Both the position numbers and the translations under genes were made by a program. From Thermoleophilales bacterium (GTDB lineage Bacteria > Actinomycetota > Thermoleophilia > Solirubrobacterales > 70-9), in NCBI GenBank assembly GCA_020636955.1, contig JACJWY010000001.1, positions 62,001-126,000 on the forward strand: a stretch of DNA of 64,000 nt, read 5' to 3'. This document shows positions 18,211 to 28,531 of the stretch, piece after piece (position 1 is the first letter of the stretch; every line of letters starts with the position of its first letter). Under the pieces are notes generated by a model. That model made no database searches. It saw nothing but the letters and a program-made list of their open reading frames with translations, and was not told the origin of the DNA.

Positions 18211-18978
18211 TTACCGTTCGATTCCGAAACGGAAAGTGGTCGTTCCGATCGTGACCTGATCCCCCGCCCGCAACGGTGCCTCGGTCACCCGTCGTCCGTT
18301 CACCTTGACGCCGTTGGTTGACCCGAGATCGAAGATCTCCCATTGACCAGCGGCGTCCTGCCTGAGTTCTGCATGCCGGCGCGAAACGTTCGGGTCCCGC
18401 AGCACGCATTCGGCATCATCGGACCGACCGAGAACGGCTCGGGGACCGTCCAGCACGTAACGGCGTTCGTTCAGATCGACCACGGCCCTGGTCAGCGAGG
18501 GACGTTCCGGCGGCCTCTCGGTCGGATCGTCTGGCGGCTGAGGGGCGACCTTGTAGACCATGGTGTGACCCTCATCGGCCTGGCTGGGCATTTCCCCTTC
18601 CCTGGCCGGCGGCTTGACCAGCCGCGCCTGGATTCCGAACTCACCGAGCCGCAGCCTGCTGTCGGTGTTGAAGTGAACCTCGGGACGGGTCAGCAGGTCG
18701 TAGCCCTTGCGACGGGCATGTTCGAGCAGGTAGCCGGAGAGTTCCTGTTCCAGCGACCTTTCGTAACCCTCGAGCTTGTCCCTGTCCTTCTCGGAAAGGT
18801 GAACGGTGTACTCGTTGGGCACGTAGACCCGCGACACCGAAGCGGTCTTGTGGGAATCCATCTCCTTGGCCAGTTTGCGGGCGAGTTCGACCGGCTGCAC
18901 CTCGGACGAAAAGGCACGGCTGAAAACCCCTTCGACGAGGCCCTCGATGCGGGCTTCGAGGTTGCGGAAAACACTCAT
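18211..18978 (-). CDS. fhaA: FhaA: DUF3662 plus FHA domain protein
   Basis: 255 residues. The N-terminal FhaA_N (DUF3662) domain starts MSVFRNLEARIEGLVEGVF and contains VYVPNEYTVHLS near residue 50. A proline- and acid-rich linker of about 45 residues leads to an FHA domain with VLGRSDDAECVL, the S-R-R-H-A-E unit and DLGSTNGVKVNGR. In Mycobacterium FhaA binds phosphorylated MviN/MurJ to control lipid II flow. The linker here is shorter than in mycobacterial FhaA (total about 255 against more than 500). It sits 33 bp downstream of a kinase gene and 18 bp upstream of fhaB. Confidence 0.93.
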   Translation of the reverse strand: MSVFRNLEARIEGLVEGVFSRAFSSEVQPVELARKLAKEMDSHKTASVSRVYVPNEYTVHLSEKDRDKLEGYERSLEQELSGYLLEHARRKGYDLLTRPEVHFNTDSRLRLGEFGIQARLVKPPAREGEMPSQADEGHTMVYKVAPQPPDDPTERPPERPSLTRAVVDLNERRYVLDGPRAVLGRSDDAECVLRDPNVSRRHAELRQDAAGQWEIFDLGSTNGVKVNGRRVTEAPLRAGDQVTIGTTTFRFGIER

Positions 18979-19011
18979 CGCCGCGGCTCGGTTGATGGCT
19001 CTTCAGACCAT

Positions 19012-20565
19012 CTAGGCGTTGGGGACACGACTTGATCCTACGGGAGCTACGGTCAGCGGCTCGGGAACGTGACCTCCCCCGCGCTTTCTGGTCCAGCCGA
19101 CGATCGCCCCGACCAGCAGGGCGACGCCCGCCCAGACCGCCACCGAGAGCAGGAACGAAGGTGAACCTGCGACGGGAAGGATCAGTCCGGTGAGTGCATC
19201 CGACACCGAATTCTCCCAGCCTGCGGATGCCTTCTCGATCTTTCCGAAGAGCAGCGTTCGCCCGGTCACCGATTCCGCGAGGGCGGTGAAACAGAGCCCG
19301 GTCACCGCGACCACCGCCCGGTCCCGCCAGTCAGTGGCGAGAGCGGCAAGCAGTGGCAGGAAGGGAGCCATGCCGAGCGTTCCCAGCAGGGGACCTAGCA
19401 CTGCCAGGGCCAGGGGACTGCCCGATCCGCAGATCAGGAGTGCCGGCGGCACCGAGACGAGCAGCACGACGAAGCCCGCTCCCGGCATCGACGCGACCAC
19501 TGTCAGCCAGGCAGCGAGCAGGACTCCACCGGCGAGGAATCCCGCCTTCGGGCGCAGCAACGTAAGCAGGGCGGAAATGATCCCCAGCACCCCGACCGAT
19601 GCGGCATCTGCGTTGCCACTGACGATCATGCCGGTCGCGACCATGCCGCAAACCGCCGCCGCACAGGCGATCCTGCCCAGGTCAAGCCCGCCGTCCGCGA
19701 AATCGATCAGACCCGAAGTTCCTCGTGTTTCCCCGTGTACCGTTCGATCCAGATCGGGCAGGGCCTCCTCCAGAGCGACGCCCAGGTCTTCGATTCCAGG
19801 TCGGAAGCCGGGTTCCCGGTCAAGGCAGGCGTCGACTACCTCGGTCATCGACGGAGGAAGATCGGGACGCAGATCGGCCAGCAGCGGCAGGTCCCTTTCG
19901 ATCGCCCTCAGGGTGAGGCTCGGAGTGGGTTTGCGGCGGGGGTTCTCGCCAGTCCAGGCTTCAAAGAGCGTCAGGGCCAGCGAATAGACGTCACCGGCCG
20001 AGGTGACCGGGCTTCCCTCGGCCGCTTCCGGCGACATGTAGGCGAGGGTTCCGAGCACGTCGCCGGTATTGGTCAGATCGTCGCCATCGGTGAGCCGGGC
20101 GACGCCGAAATCCATCAGTTTTGCTCCACCCCTGCCGTTCGGGACGATCAGATTGGCCGGTTTGATGTCCCGGTGAACAACTTCCCGGGAGTGGGCGTGA
20201 TCGAGGGCTTCGCAGATGTCGATTCCGATTTCGGCAATCTCATGGTCACTGACCAGGTCCCTGTCGATCAGTTCCCGCACCGTCTGGCCGTCGACTAGCT
20301 CGGAAACCAGGTAGGCCCGGCCACCTTCACGTCCGTATTCGTGATGCGCGAATTCATAGAGCGTCACGATGCCCGTGTGGTTGAGCCGCGCGGCCGCTTT
20401 CGCTTCCCGCTGGATTCGCGGTCCCGACTCGGCCGCCGTCTCGATTACCTTGACCGCGACTTCCCTTTCGAGGCGACGATCCCAGGCCCGGTAGACCGTG
20501 CCGAAGCCGCCCGCACCCAGGCGGTCACCGATCTCGAAGCGGTTGAGGACGAGGGTTCCGTTCAT
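19012..20565 (-). CDS. Ser/Thr protein kinase with polytopic membrane C-terminus
   Basis: 517 residues from the ATG at 20565, which has AAAGG about 10 bases upstream. A reading from 20706 would add 47 residues unlike any kinase, so I reject it. The kinase domain (about 8-265) has RLGAGGFGTVYRAWD, VHRDIKPANLIV and MDFGVARL. From about residue 300 to 490 there are seven or so hydrophobic segments with little polar loop, replacing the single helix and sensor of typical PknB proteins. It is the first gene of the fhaA-fhaB-pstP-rodA-pbpA-pknB-ddl run and occupies the position of pknA in other actinobacteria. What the membrane domain senses is unknown. Confidence 0.87.
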   Translation of the reverse strand: MNGTLVLNRFEIGDRLGAGGFGTVYRAWDRRLEREVAVKVIETAAESGPRIQREAKAAARLNHTGIVTLYEFAHHEYGREGGRAYLVSELVDGQTVRELIDRDLVSDHEIAEIGIDICEALDHAHSREVVHRDIKPANLIVPNGRGGAKLMDFGVARLTDGDDLTNTGDVLGTLAYMSPEAAEGSPVTSAGDVYSLALTLFEAWTGENPRRKPTPSLTLRAIERDLPLLADLRPDLPPSMTEVVDACLDREPGFRPGIEDLGVALEEALPDLDRTVHGETRGTSGLIDFADGGLDLGRIACAAAVCGMVATGMIVSGNADAASVGVLGIISALLTLLRPKAGFLAGGVLLAAWLTVVASMPGAGFVVLLVSVPPALLICGSGSPLALAVLGPLLGTLGMAPFLPLLAALATDWRDRAVVAVTGLCFTALAESVTGRTLLFGKIEKASAGWENSVSDALTGLILPVAGSPSFLLSVAVWAGVALLVGAIVGWTRKRGGGHVPEPLTVAPVGSSRVPNA

Positions 20566-20733
20566 CACCCAGCACCTTTCGGCATGAACTCCCGCGACCC
20601 TCCCCTGCCAACGCGGCTTGCCTGCTTCTAGTTGCGAATTGGGAAAAGTCCCTGCAAAGGAGGCTGGCGGTGGCCGGTTTTCCGGTAAAGGGAATACATT
20701 GGCCACGCCGAAAGTCGTTCGGCAGGTGGCTTT

Positions 20734-21993
20734 GTGGAGTTCTCGAACCCTTACAACCCAGATGATCGCGACCGGGATCCCTTCGCCGAGGGGCTGGACG
20801 ACGACCCTTTCGCCGACGGACCGGATGGTGATCCTTTCGAGGAGGAGCCCACCGTCGTCTCGGATCCCGATCCGGAACCTGACCTAGGCGGCGAGGTCCC
20901 GCCCCCTCCTCCTTCGCGTCGCCGCTCCGGTGGATCCGGCGGAGGTTCGCGCCGTGGAGGCCGGAGTCGTTCCGGTGCCGGTGGTTCCGGAGGCGATCGT
21001 CAGCAGTTGATGGTCCGCCGGGCAATTGCGCTCGGTGCCGGTCTGCTGATCTTGATCCTGCTCGTCTTCGGTGCCAAGGGCTGCCTCGATGCGCGCAAGA
21101 ATCGCTCGCTTGAGGACTACGCCAACAGCGTCACCCAGATCGTCAACGAGACAAACGCCCTGGGCAAGTCCTTTTTCGGGCGGTTGAGTGACCCTGGCCA
21201 GCTTTCAGTGACCGAGTTCACCAGCGAGATCCAGTCGGACCGCTCGGCGATGGACGGTTTCCTGAGCCGGGTCGAGAAGCTGGACACACCGGGCGACATG
21301 AGCTCCGCCCAGGATTCGCTCACCCTTGTCTATGAGCTGCGGGCCTCGGCGATGGACGAAATTGCCGACCGGATGAGCACTGCCCTTGGCGACGAGGGTG
21401 CGGACCGGGCCCGGCGCCAGATCGCCGGCCAGATGGAAGTCCTGAGCGCCGCCGACGTCCTCTATAACCGGGTGACCAGGCATCAGATCGACAACACGAT
21501 CGCCTCGAATGGCGCGAGTGCCCCGGCTATGCCAGTCAGCACATTCATGCCGGATCCGGCCCAGTGGATTTCCGTCGATTCGATAAATAGTGCTCTGGAC
21601 GGCGTGTCCGGAACCACCAGTGACACTCCGGATGATGGTCTCACCCACGGCACAGGCATCGATCCGGCTTCTTCGGTGACGATCGGCGGCACCGCGCTCA
21701 GTCCCGACACGACCACGACCATCGCGGCGGGCACCGACCCGACGGTTGACGTGACTGTCCAGAACCAGGGCACCGCGACGGAGAGTGACGTCACGGTTTC
21801 GGTCACCGTCGATGGTGGCAACGCGCTCGAAGAGTCGATCCCGGAAATCGCCGCCGGCTCGACCGGCACGGCTTCGATTCCGCTCACCCCCGCCCCGACC
21901 GGCGAAGTCACGCTGGAAGTGAAGGTGGACGCGGTGCCCGGCGAGTCGATCACCACCAACAACGAGGCTTCCTACACGGTCGACTTCGGGTAG
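20734..21993 (+). CDS. Single-pass membrane protein with C-terminal CARDB-like domain
   Basis: 419 residues with a GTG start. The first 60 residues are very acidic with D-P-F repeats, followed by a proline patch and a Gly/Ser/Arg-rich basic stretch. One transmembrane helix (about 92-113) precedes a helical region of about 150 residues (contains LSVTEFTSEIQSDRSAMDGF). The final 110 residues, from SVTIGGTALSPDTTTTIAAG to TTNNEASYTVDFG, look like a CARDB/Ig-like adhesion fold. It is divergent from the kinase gene, with 168 bp between them, and lies 6 bp upstream of pheA. The acidic cytoplasmic tail could be a kinase target, but no function is assigned. Confidence 0.6.
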   Translation: MEFSNPYNPDDRDRDPFAEGLDDDPFADGPDGDPFEEEPTVVSDPDPEPDLGGEVPPPPPSRRRSGGSGGGSRRGGRSRSGAGGSGGDRQQLMVRRAIALGAGLLILILLVFGAKGCLDARKNRSLEDYANSVTQIVNETNALGKSFFGRLSDPGQLSVTEFTSEIQSDRSAMDGFLSRVEKLDTPGDMSSAQDSLTLVYELRASAMDEIADRMSTALGDEGADRARRQIAGQMEVLSAADVLYNRVTRHQIDNTIASNGASAPAMPVSTFMPDPAQWISVDSINSALDGVSGTTSDTPDDGLTHGTGIDPASSVTIGGTALSPDTTTTIAAGTDPTVDVTVQNQGTATESDVTVSVTVDGGNALEESIPEIAAGSTGTASIPLTPAPTGEVTLEVKVDAVPGESITTNNEASYTVDFG

Positions 21994-21999
21994 GCGGCC

Positions 22000-22857
22000 T
22001 TGCGCGTCGCCTATCTCGGCCCCGCCGGCACCTTCAGCGAAGATGCGCTGGAGGTGAGCCGTTTTGCGCCCGGCTCGTTCACGCCGGTGATCTGCAAGAC
22101 GATCCCGGCCGTGGTCGAGGCCGTTGCCGGAGGCGAAGCGGACCGGGCCCTGGTGCCGGTTGAGAACTCGATAGAGGGTTCGGTTCGGCCCACCCTTGAT
22201 GCCCTGATCGAGCATGCCGAGGCGGTCCGCATCGCCGGCGAGTTTGACCACGAGATCCGTTCCGCTCTGATCGCTCCGTCGGGGGTTGATTTCGAATGGA
22301 TCGAGGCGGTGATTTCACATCCCCAGCCACTGGCCCAATGCGCCCTTTTCCTCAGGACCGAACTTCCCCGGGCCGAACTTCGGGTCGCTTCCAGCACTTC
22401 AGCCGCCGTGAAGCAGGTAGCGAAGGCCGGTGAGCCGTGGGCGGCGCTGGCCCCGGCCCGGGCCGCCCGGCTTTACGACTGCGAGGTTCTCCGTGAGGGC
22501 ATCGAGGATGAGCCGGGCAATGTGACCCGTTTCCTCTGGCTGGCTCCCCGCGGCGCCGATGATCCGGATGGCGTTTCCGGCACCGGTCGCGGCGGCCTCT
22601 GGAAGACCACTCTTGCATTTGCCGAACTGGGCGCCGATCACCCCGGTGCCCTGGTCGAGGCCCTGCTGGAGTTCTCGGACCGGCAAATCAACTTGGTCCG
22701 GATCGAGTCGCGACCGATGCGACGCGAACTCGGCCGCTACAGGTTCTTCATCGACATCGAAGGTCGCGAGGAATCCGAGGATGTATCCGCGGCGATAGCC
22801 GGCCTCAGATCAAAGGCCGAGTGGGTAAGAGTCCTGGGCTCCTACCCCGCCAACTAA
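22000..22857 (+). CDS. pheA: Prephenate dehydratase
   Basis: 285 residues, TTG start, 6 bp after the upstream stop. The enzyme converts prephenate to phenylpyruvate for phenylalanine synthesis. RVAYLGPAGTFSEDAL at the N-terminus, VPVENSIEGSVRPTLD near residue 48 and the NVTRFLWLA catalytic Thr-Arg-Phe near 170 are diagnostic. The C-terminal ACT domain has HPGALVEALLEF and RIESRPMRRELGRYRFFID, the phenylalanine-binding parts used for feedback control. No chorismate mutase domain is fused. Nothing nearby is aromatic metabolism, so the location seems incidental. Confidence 0.95.
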   Translation: MRVAYLGPAGTFSEDALEVSRFAPGSFTPVICKTIPAVVEAVAGGEADRALVPVENSIEGSVRPTLDALIEHAEAVRIAGEFDHEIRSALIAPSGVDFEWIEAVISHPQPLAQCALFLRTELPRAELRVASSTSAAVKQVAKAGEPWAALAPARAARLYDCEVLREGIEDEPGNVTRFLWLAPRGADDPDGVSGTGRGGLWKTTLAFAELGADHPGALVEALLEFSDRQINLVRIESRPMRRELGRYRFFIDIEGREESEDVSAAIAGLRSKAEWVRVLGSYPAN

Positions 22858-22879
22858 GCCAAACCTCCCGCGGCGAATG

Positions 22880-22912
22880 CCCAATTTGTGCCGGTATGTG
22901 GCACAAAGTGGG
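22880..22912. terminator. 13-bp hairpin after pheA
   Basis: CCCAATTTGTGCC (22880-22892) and GGCACAAAGTGGG (22900-22912) form a 13-bp stem with one A.G mismatch and a 7-base loop, starting 22 bases after the pheA stop. There is no U-run after it. It may end pheA transcription or be an operator-like dyad. Confidence 0.45.
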
Positions 22913-22942
22913 ATCTCGCGGACTTTCTGACGGGTTGGTGTA

Positions 22943-23044
22943 GCCGAGGGTCGGGCGGGCACCACCGGGACACTCAGGCGGAGCGCGGCTGAATGCGGCG
23001 CGAGGTGTTTGCCGCGTCCCGGTGGTGCCTGCCCGACCCTCGGC
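22943..23044. repeat. 29-bp near-perfect inverted repeat at the gyrA 3' end
   Basis: Left arm 22943-22971 and right arm 23016-23044 are reverse complements over 29 bases, with one difference that is a G.U pair in RNA of the plus sense. The loop is 44 bases and holds a smaller GCGGC/GCCGC hairpin. It begins 4 bases beyond the gyrA stop codon and lies between convergent pheA and gyrA. It is probably a bidirectional terminator or a stable 3'-end RNA structure, and could also be a member of a dispersed repeat family. Confidence 0.75.
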
Positions 23045-23048
23045 GTAT

Positions 23049-25583
<2,535 letters not shown>

Positions 25584-25619
25584 CAGGCGGGTACTCCGTT
25601 CGTGGTCATGAAGACGGGA

Positions 25620-28028
25620 TCAGATGTCAATGCCTGCCTCCTTGGCATGCGCCTCAATGAATTCGCGTCGTGGTGCCACCTGATCTCCCATCAGCATCGA
25701 GAAGACGTTGTCGGCGGCGGTCGCGTCTTCCAGGGTGACGCGCTGAAGGGTTCGGGTCGCGGGATCCATGGTGGTTTCACGGAGCTGGTCCGCGTTCATC
25801 TCGCCGAGGCCCTTGAACCGGGTCAGCTGGACCCCGTGCTTGGCCAGGTCGAGGACCGCCCGGTGAAGATCGAGAAAGTCGGTGGCTTCCTCGGCCCTTT
25901 CCTTGAGGGTCACCCGGAAGGGCGGCTGGCCGAAGGTGCCGAGCAGCTCGGCGTGAACCGCCGCGAAACGGCGGAAGGCATCGCCCTCGAAAAGCCGCGC
26001 CGGAAGGGTGTGGTTGCGGGCCAGTCCGGAGCGCTGGTGAATCGCCTTGACTGTCGTATCCTCGCCATCCTGGGAGAGGATTTCGGTCGCGAAGATGTCT
26101 TCGTCGCGATCGATCTCGCCGAGGATACGCCGCACATCGTCCACCGTGGTCGCGGTTTCGTCGAGCAGTCGTGAACCCGAGATGAACCCGATCACATCGT
26201 TGCCGAACTCGGCCTGGAGGGCTGCGTGCCAGCCTTCGTATTCCTTCGAGCGGCGGGTGTAGGTCTGCCAGCGGCGGCTGTTCAGCTTCACTTCGTTGCC
26301 AGCCGAGTCAGTAACCGTGAAGTCCTCCAGCCGGTCCCGCAGCAGCAACTCCTCAAGTTCCGATTCCTTGTCGAGGTAAGTCTCCTGGTTGCCGCGCTTG
26401 ACTTTGTAAAGCGGCGGCTTGGCGATGAAGACATACCCCGCGTCAATCAGTGGCTGCATCTGCCGGTAGAGGAAGGTGAGCACGAGGGTGCGGATATGGG
26501 CTCCGTCCACGTCGGCGTCCGTCGCCATGATGATCTTGTGGTACCTGGCGTTGGAGATGTCGAATTCGTCGTGGATGCCGGTGCCGATCGCGGTGATCAT
26601 CGCCTGGATCTCGTTGTTCTGGAGAACCTTGTCGATCCGGCTCTTCTCGACGTTGATGATCTTTCCGCGAAGCGGCAGGACCGCCTGGGTCGACCGGTCG
26701 CGGGCCTGCTTGGCAGAACCACCGGCCGAGTCGCCCTCGACCACGAAGATCTCGGCCAGCTCGGGGTCGCGTACCGAGCAGTCGGCGAGTTTGCCCGGGA
26801 GGTTCATGTTCTCGAGCGCCGATCCGCGGCGGGTCATGTCGCGGGCCTTGCGGGCCGCCATACGGGCCCTTGAAGCCTCGATCGCCTTGGTGATGAAGAG
26901 CCTGGCCTCGGCCGGGTTCTCCTCGAGGAATTCGGCCAGCTTGCGGTTTACCGTCTCCTGGACCATTCCCTTGATGCCGGGGTTGCCGAGCTTGGTCTTG
27001 GTCTGGCCCTCGAACTGGGGATCGTGGAGCTTGACCGAGATGACCGCCGCCAGTCCTTCGCGGACATCCTCGCCGGCCAGGTTCTGATCCTTCTCCTTGA
27101 GCATTGCCTTGCTGCGGGCGTAGGCGTTCAAGGTCCGGGTCAGGGCCGCCTGGAATCCGGAGAGATGCGAGCCACCCTCATGCGTATTGATGTTGTTGGC
27201 AAAGCTGTGGATCGAGTCGTTGTAGGAGGCGTTCCACTGCATCGCCACCTCGACCTGGCCTTCTTCGTCTTCTCCTTCGAAGTAAACGACCTTCTTGCCC
27301 AGGGGCTCCTTGTTCTCGTTGAGGTAGCGGACGAAGTCCTCGATGCCGCCGTCGTACTTGAACTCCACTTCCTGACCTTCGGCCCGTTCGTCGATGATCT
27401 GGATCCGCAGTCCGCGAGTCAGGAAGGCGGTCTCGCGCAGACGCTCGAGAAGGGTCTGGAAATCGAAGTCGAGCGACTCGAAGATTTCATCATCCGGCAG
27501 AAAGGTGATCTCGGTGCCGGTTTCCTTGGTGGCTTCACCCTTGGTGAGCTCGGTCATCGGGCGGCCACGCTCGTAGCGCTGCTCCCAGACGAACCCGTCG
27601 CGACAGATTCGGAGTTCAAGCCAGGCCGAAAGTGCGTTGACCACGGAGGAGCCGACCCCGTGGAGACCGCCGGAAACTTTGTAGCCGCCACCGTCGCCGA
27701 ACTTGCCGCCGGCGTGGAGCACGGTCAGCACGACCTCGGCCGCAGGCCGGCCTTCCTTCTCCATGATGTCGACCGGGATGCCGCGCCCGTGATCGGTGAC
27801 TGTGCAGCTGTTATCCGGGTGGAGTACGACCTCGACCGATTCATTGTGGCCAGCCAGCGCCTCGTCGACCGAGTTGTCGACGATTTCGTAAACCAGGTGG
27901 TGGAGCCCCCGCGGTCCGGTCGAACCGATGTACATGCCGGGTCGCTTGCGGACCGCCTCGAGGCCCTCGAGGACGGTGATGTCCTTCGCCCCGTAGGAGG
28001 CGTCTGCGCTGCTCTTCTTCTCAGCCAA
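25620..28028 (-). CDS. gyrB: DNA gyrase subunit B, long form
   Basis: 802 residues with a TTG start preceded by GGAAAGG at 6 bases. The GHKL ATPase half has RPGMYIGSTGPRGLHHLVYE, DHGRGIPVD and SGGLHGVGSSVVNAL. The TOPRIM part has VEGDSAGGSAKQARDR and MATDADVDGAHIRTL. Between about residues 560 and 730 there is an extra domain of roughly 165 residues before FKGLGEMNADQLRETTMDP. This is the place of the insertion in E. coli-type GyrB (804 residues), whereas most Gram-positive GyrB proteins are about 640-690 residues. Function is ATP-driven negative supercoiling with GyrA. Confidence 0.98.
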   Translation of the reverse strand: MAEKKSSADASYGAKDITVLEGLEAVRKRPGMYIGSTGPRGLHHLVYEIVDNSVDEALAGHNESVEVVLHPDNSCTVTDHGRGIPVDIMEKEGRPAAEVVLTVLHAGGKFGDGGGYKVSGGLHGVGSSVVNALSAWLELRICRDGFVWEQRYERGRPMTELTKGEATKETGTEITFLPDDEIFESLDFDFQTLLERLRETAFLTRGLRIQIIDERAEGQEVEFKYDGGIEDFVRYLNENKEPLGKKVVYFEGEDEEGQVEVAMQWNASYNDSIHSFANNINTHEGGSHLSGFQAALTRTLNAYARSKAMLKEKDQNLAGEDVREGLAAVISVKLHDPQFEGQTKTKLGNPGIKGMVQETVNRKLAEFLEENPAEARLFITKAIEASRARMAARKARDMTRRGSALENMNLPGKLADCSVRDPELAEIFVVEGDSAGGSAKQARDRSTQAVLPLRGKIINVEKSRIDKVLQNNEIQAMITAIGTGIHDEFDISNARYHKIIMATDADVDGAHIRTLVLTFLYRQMQPLIDAGYVFIAKPPLYKVKRGNQETYLDKESELEELLLRDRLEDFTVTDSAGNEVKLNSRRWQTYTRRSKEYEGWHAALQAEFGNDVIGFISGSRLLDETATTVDDVRRILGEIDRDEDIFATEILSQDGEDTTVKAIHQRSGLARNHTLPARLFEGDAFRRFAAVHAELLGTFGQPPFRVTLKERAEEATDFLDLHRAVLDLAKHGVQLTRFKGLGEMNADQLRETTMDPATRTLQRVTLEDATAADNVFSMLMGDQVAPRREFIEAHAKEAGIDI

Positions 28029-28120
28029 TCAATGCCTTTCCGAAAACTGTTCGGCAGCCACCGCCGGACCGGCTACCCGTAGATAAGGTGCGCCCGAACG
28101 ATGCCGCTAGTCAGGTCTCC

Positions 28121-28126
28121 ATAATA
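28121..28126 (-). promoter_or_regulatory. Likely gyrB -10 box
   Basis: TATTAT read on the minus strand, in an unusually A/T-rich part of the 194-bp gap between dciA and gyrB (28029-28222). It lies about 93 bases upstream of the gyrB start. No good -35 is visible at 16-18 bases. A separated 7-bp inverted repeat (CTGCAAA at 28171-28177, TTTGCAG at 28209-28215) lies just upstream of it. The promoter would give gyrB-gyrA expression separate from dnaN-recF. Confidence 0.4.
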
Positions 28127-28222
28127 CCATTCTCGGTCGGATAAACCCGCTTGACGAAGCCATAAAATCCCTGCAAATCCAGAGTTTTTGCCCTCGCGTC
28201 ACAGAACTTTTGCAGTTCCGTC

Positions 28223-28531
28223 TCACCGAGCGGCCACAAATCGCAGCCTCGAGGGCGCCAGGTCGCCGATTTCGTCGCCGAGCCGGACGACTATGCGCGG
28301 TCCCATTAGCTCGAGTTCCTGGGCCCAGGAAGCACTGGAACACTCGACCGTTACCGTTCCTTCCCGCTCTGCACTCACCTCCGTGACCGCGGCAATGCGC
28401 TCGCCCACTACCCGGTCCCATACCGTCTGAACGGCCGCCAGAGGGGTCTGGGGCATGACCTCCCCGCGAATCTCCCCGAGGACTTCACCCAGGCGTTTCG
28501 GGGACGGGCTGCGGCCTCTCCCGTCTCTCAT
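28223..28531 (-). CDS. dciA: DciA-family (DUF721) protein
   Basis: 102 residues. The central part, LAAVQTVWDRVVGERIAAVT followed by VTVECSSASWAQELELMG, is the DUF721/DciA domain. DciA proteins recruit or load the replicative helicase in bacteria that lack DnaC or DnaI; in actinobacteria the gene is regularly between recF and gyrB, as here. It overlaps recF by 4 bp, so translation is probably coupled. The length is shorter than the mycobacterial homologue (about 180 residues), lacking the long N-terminal extension. Confidence 0.85.
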   Translation of the reverse strand: MRDGRGRSPSPKRLGEVLGEIRGEVMPQTPLAAVQTVWDRVVGERIAAVTEVSAEREGTVTVECSSASWAQELELMGPRIVVRLGDEIGDLAPSRLRFVAAR

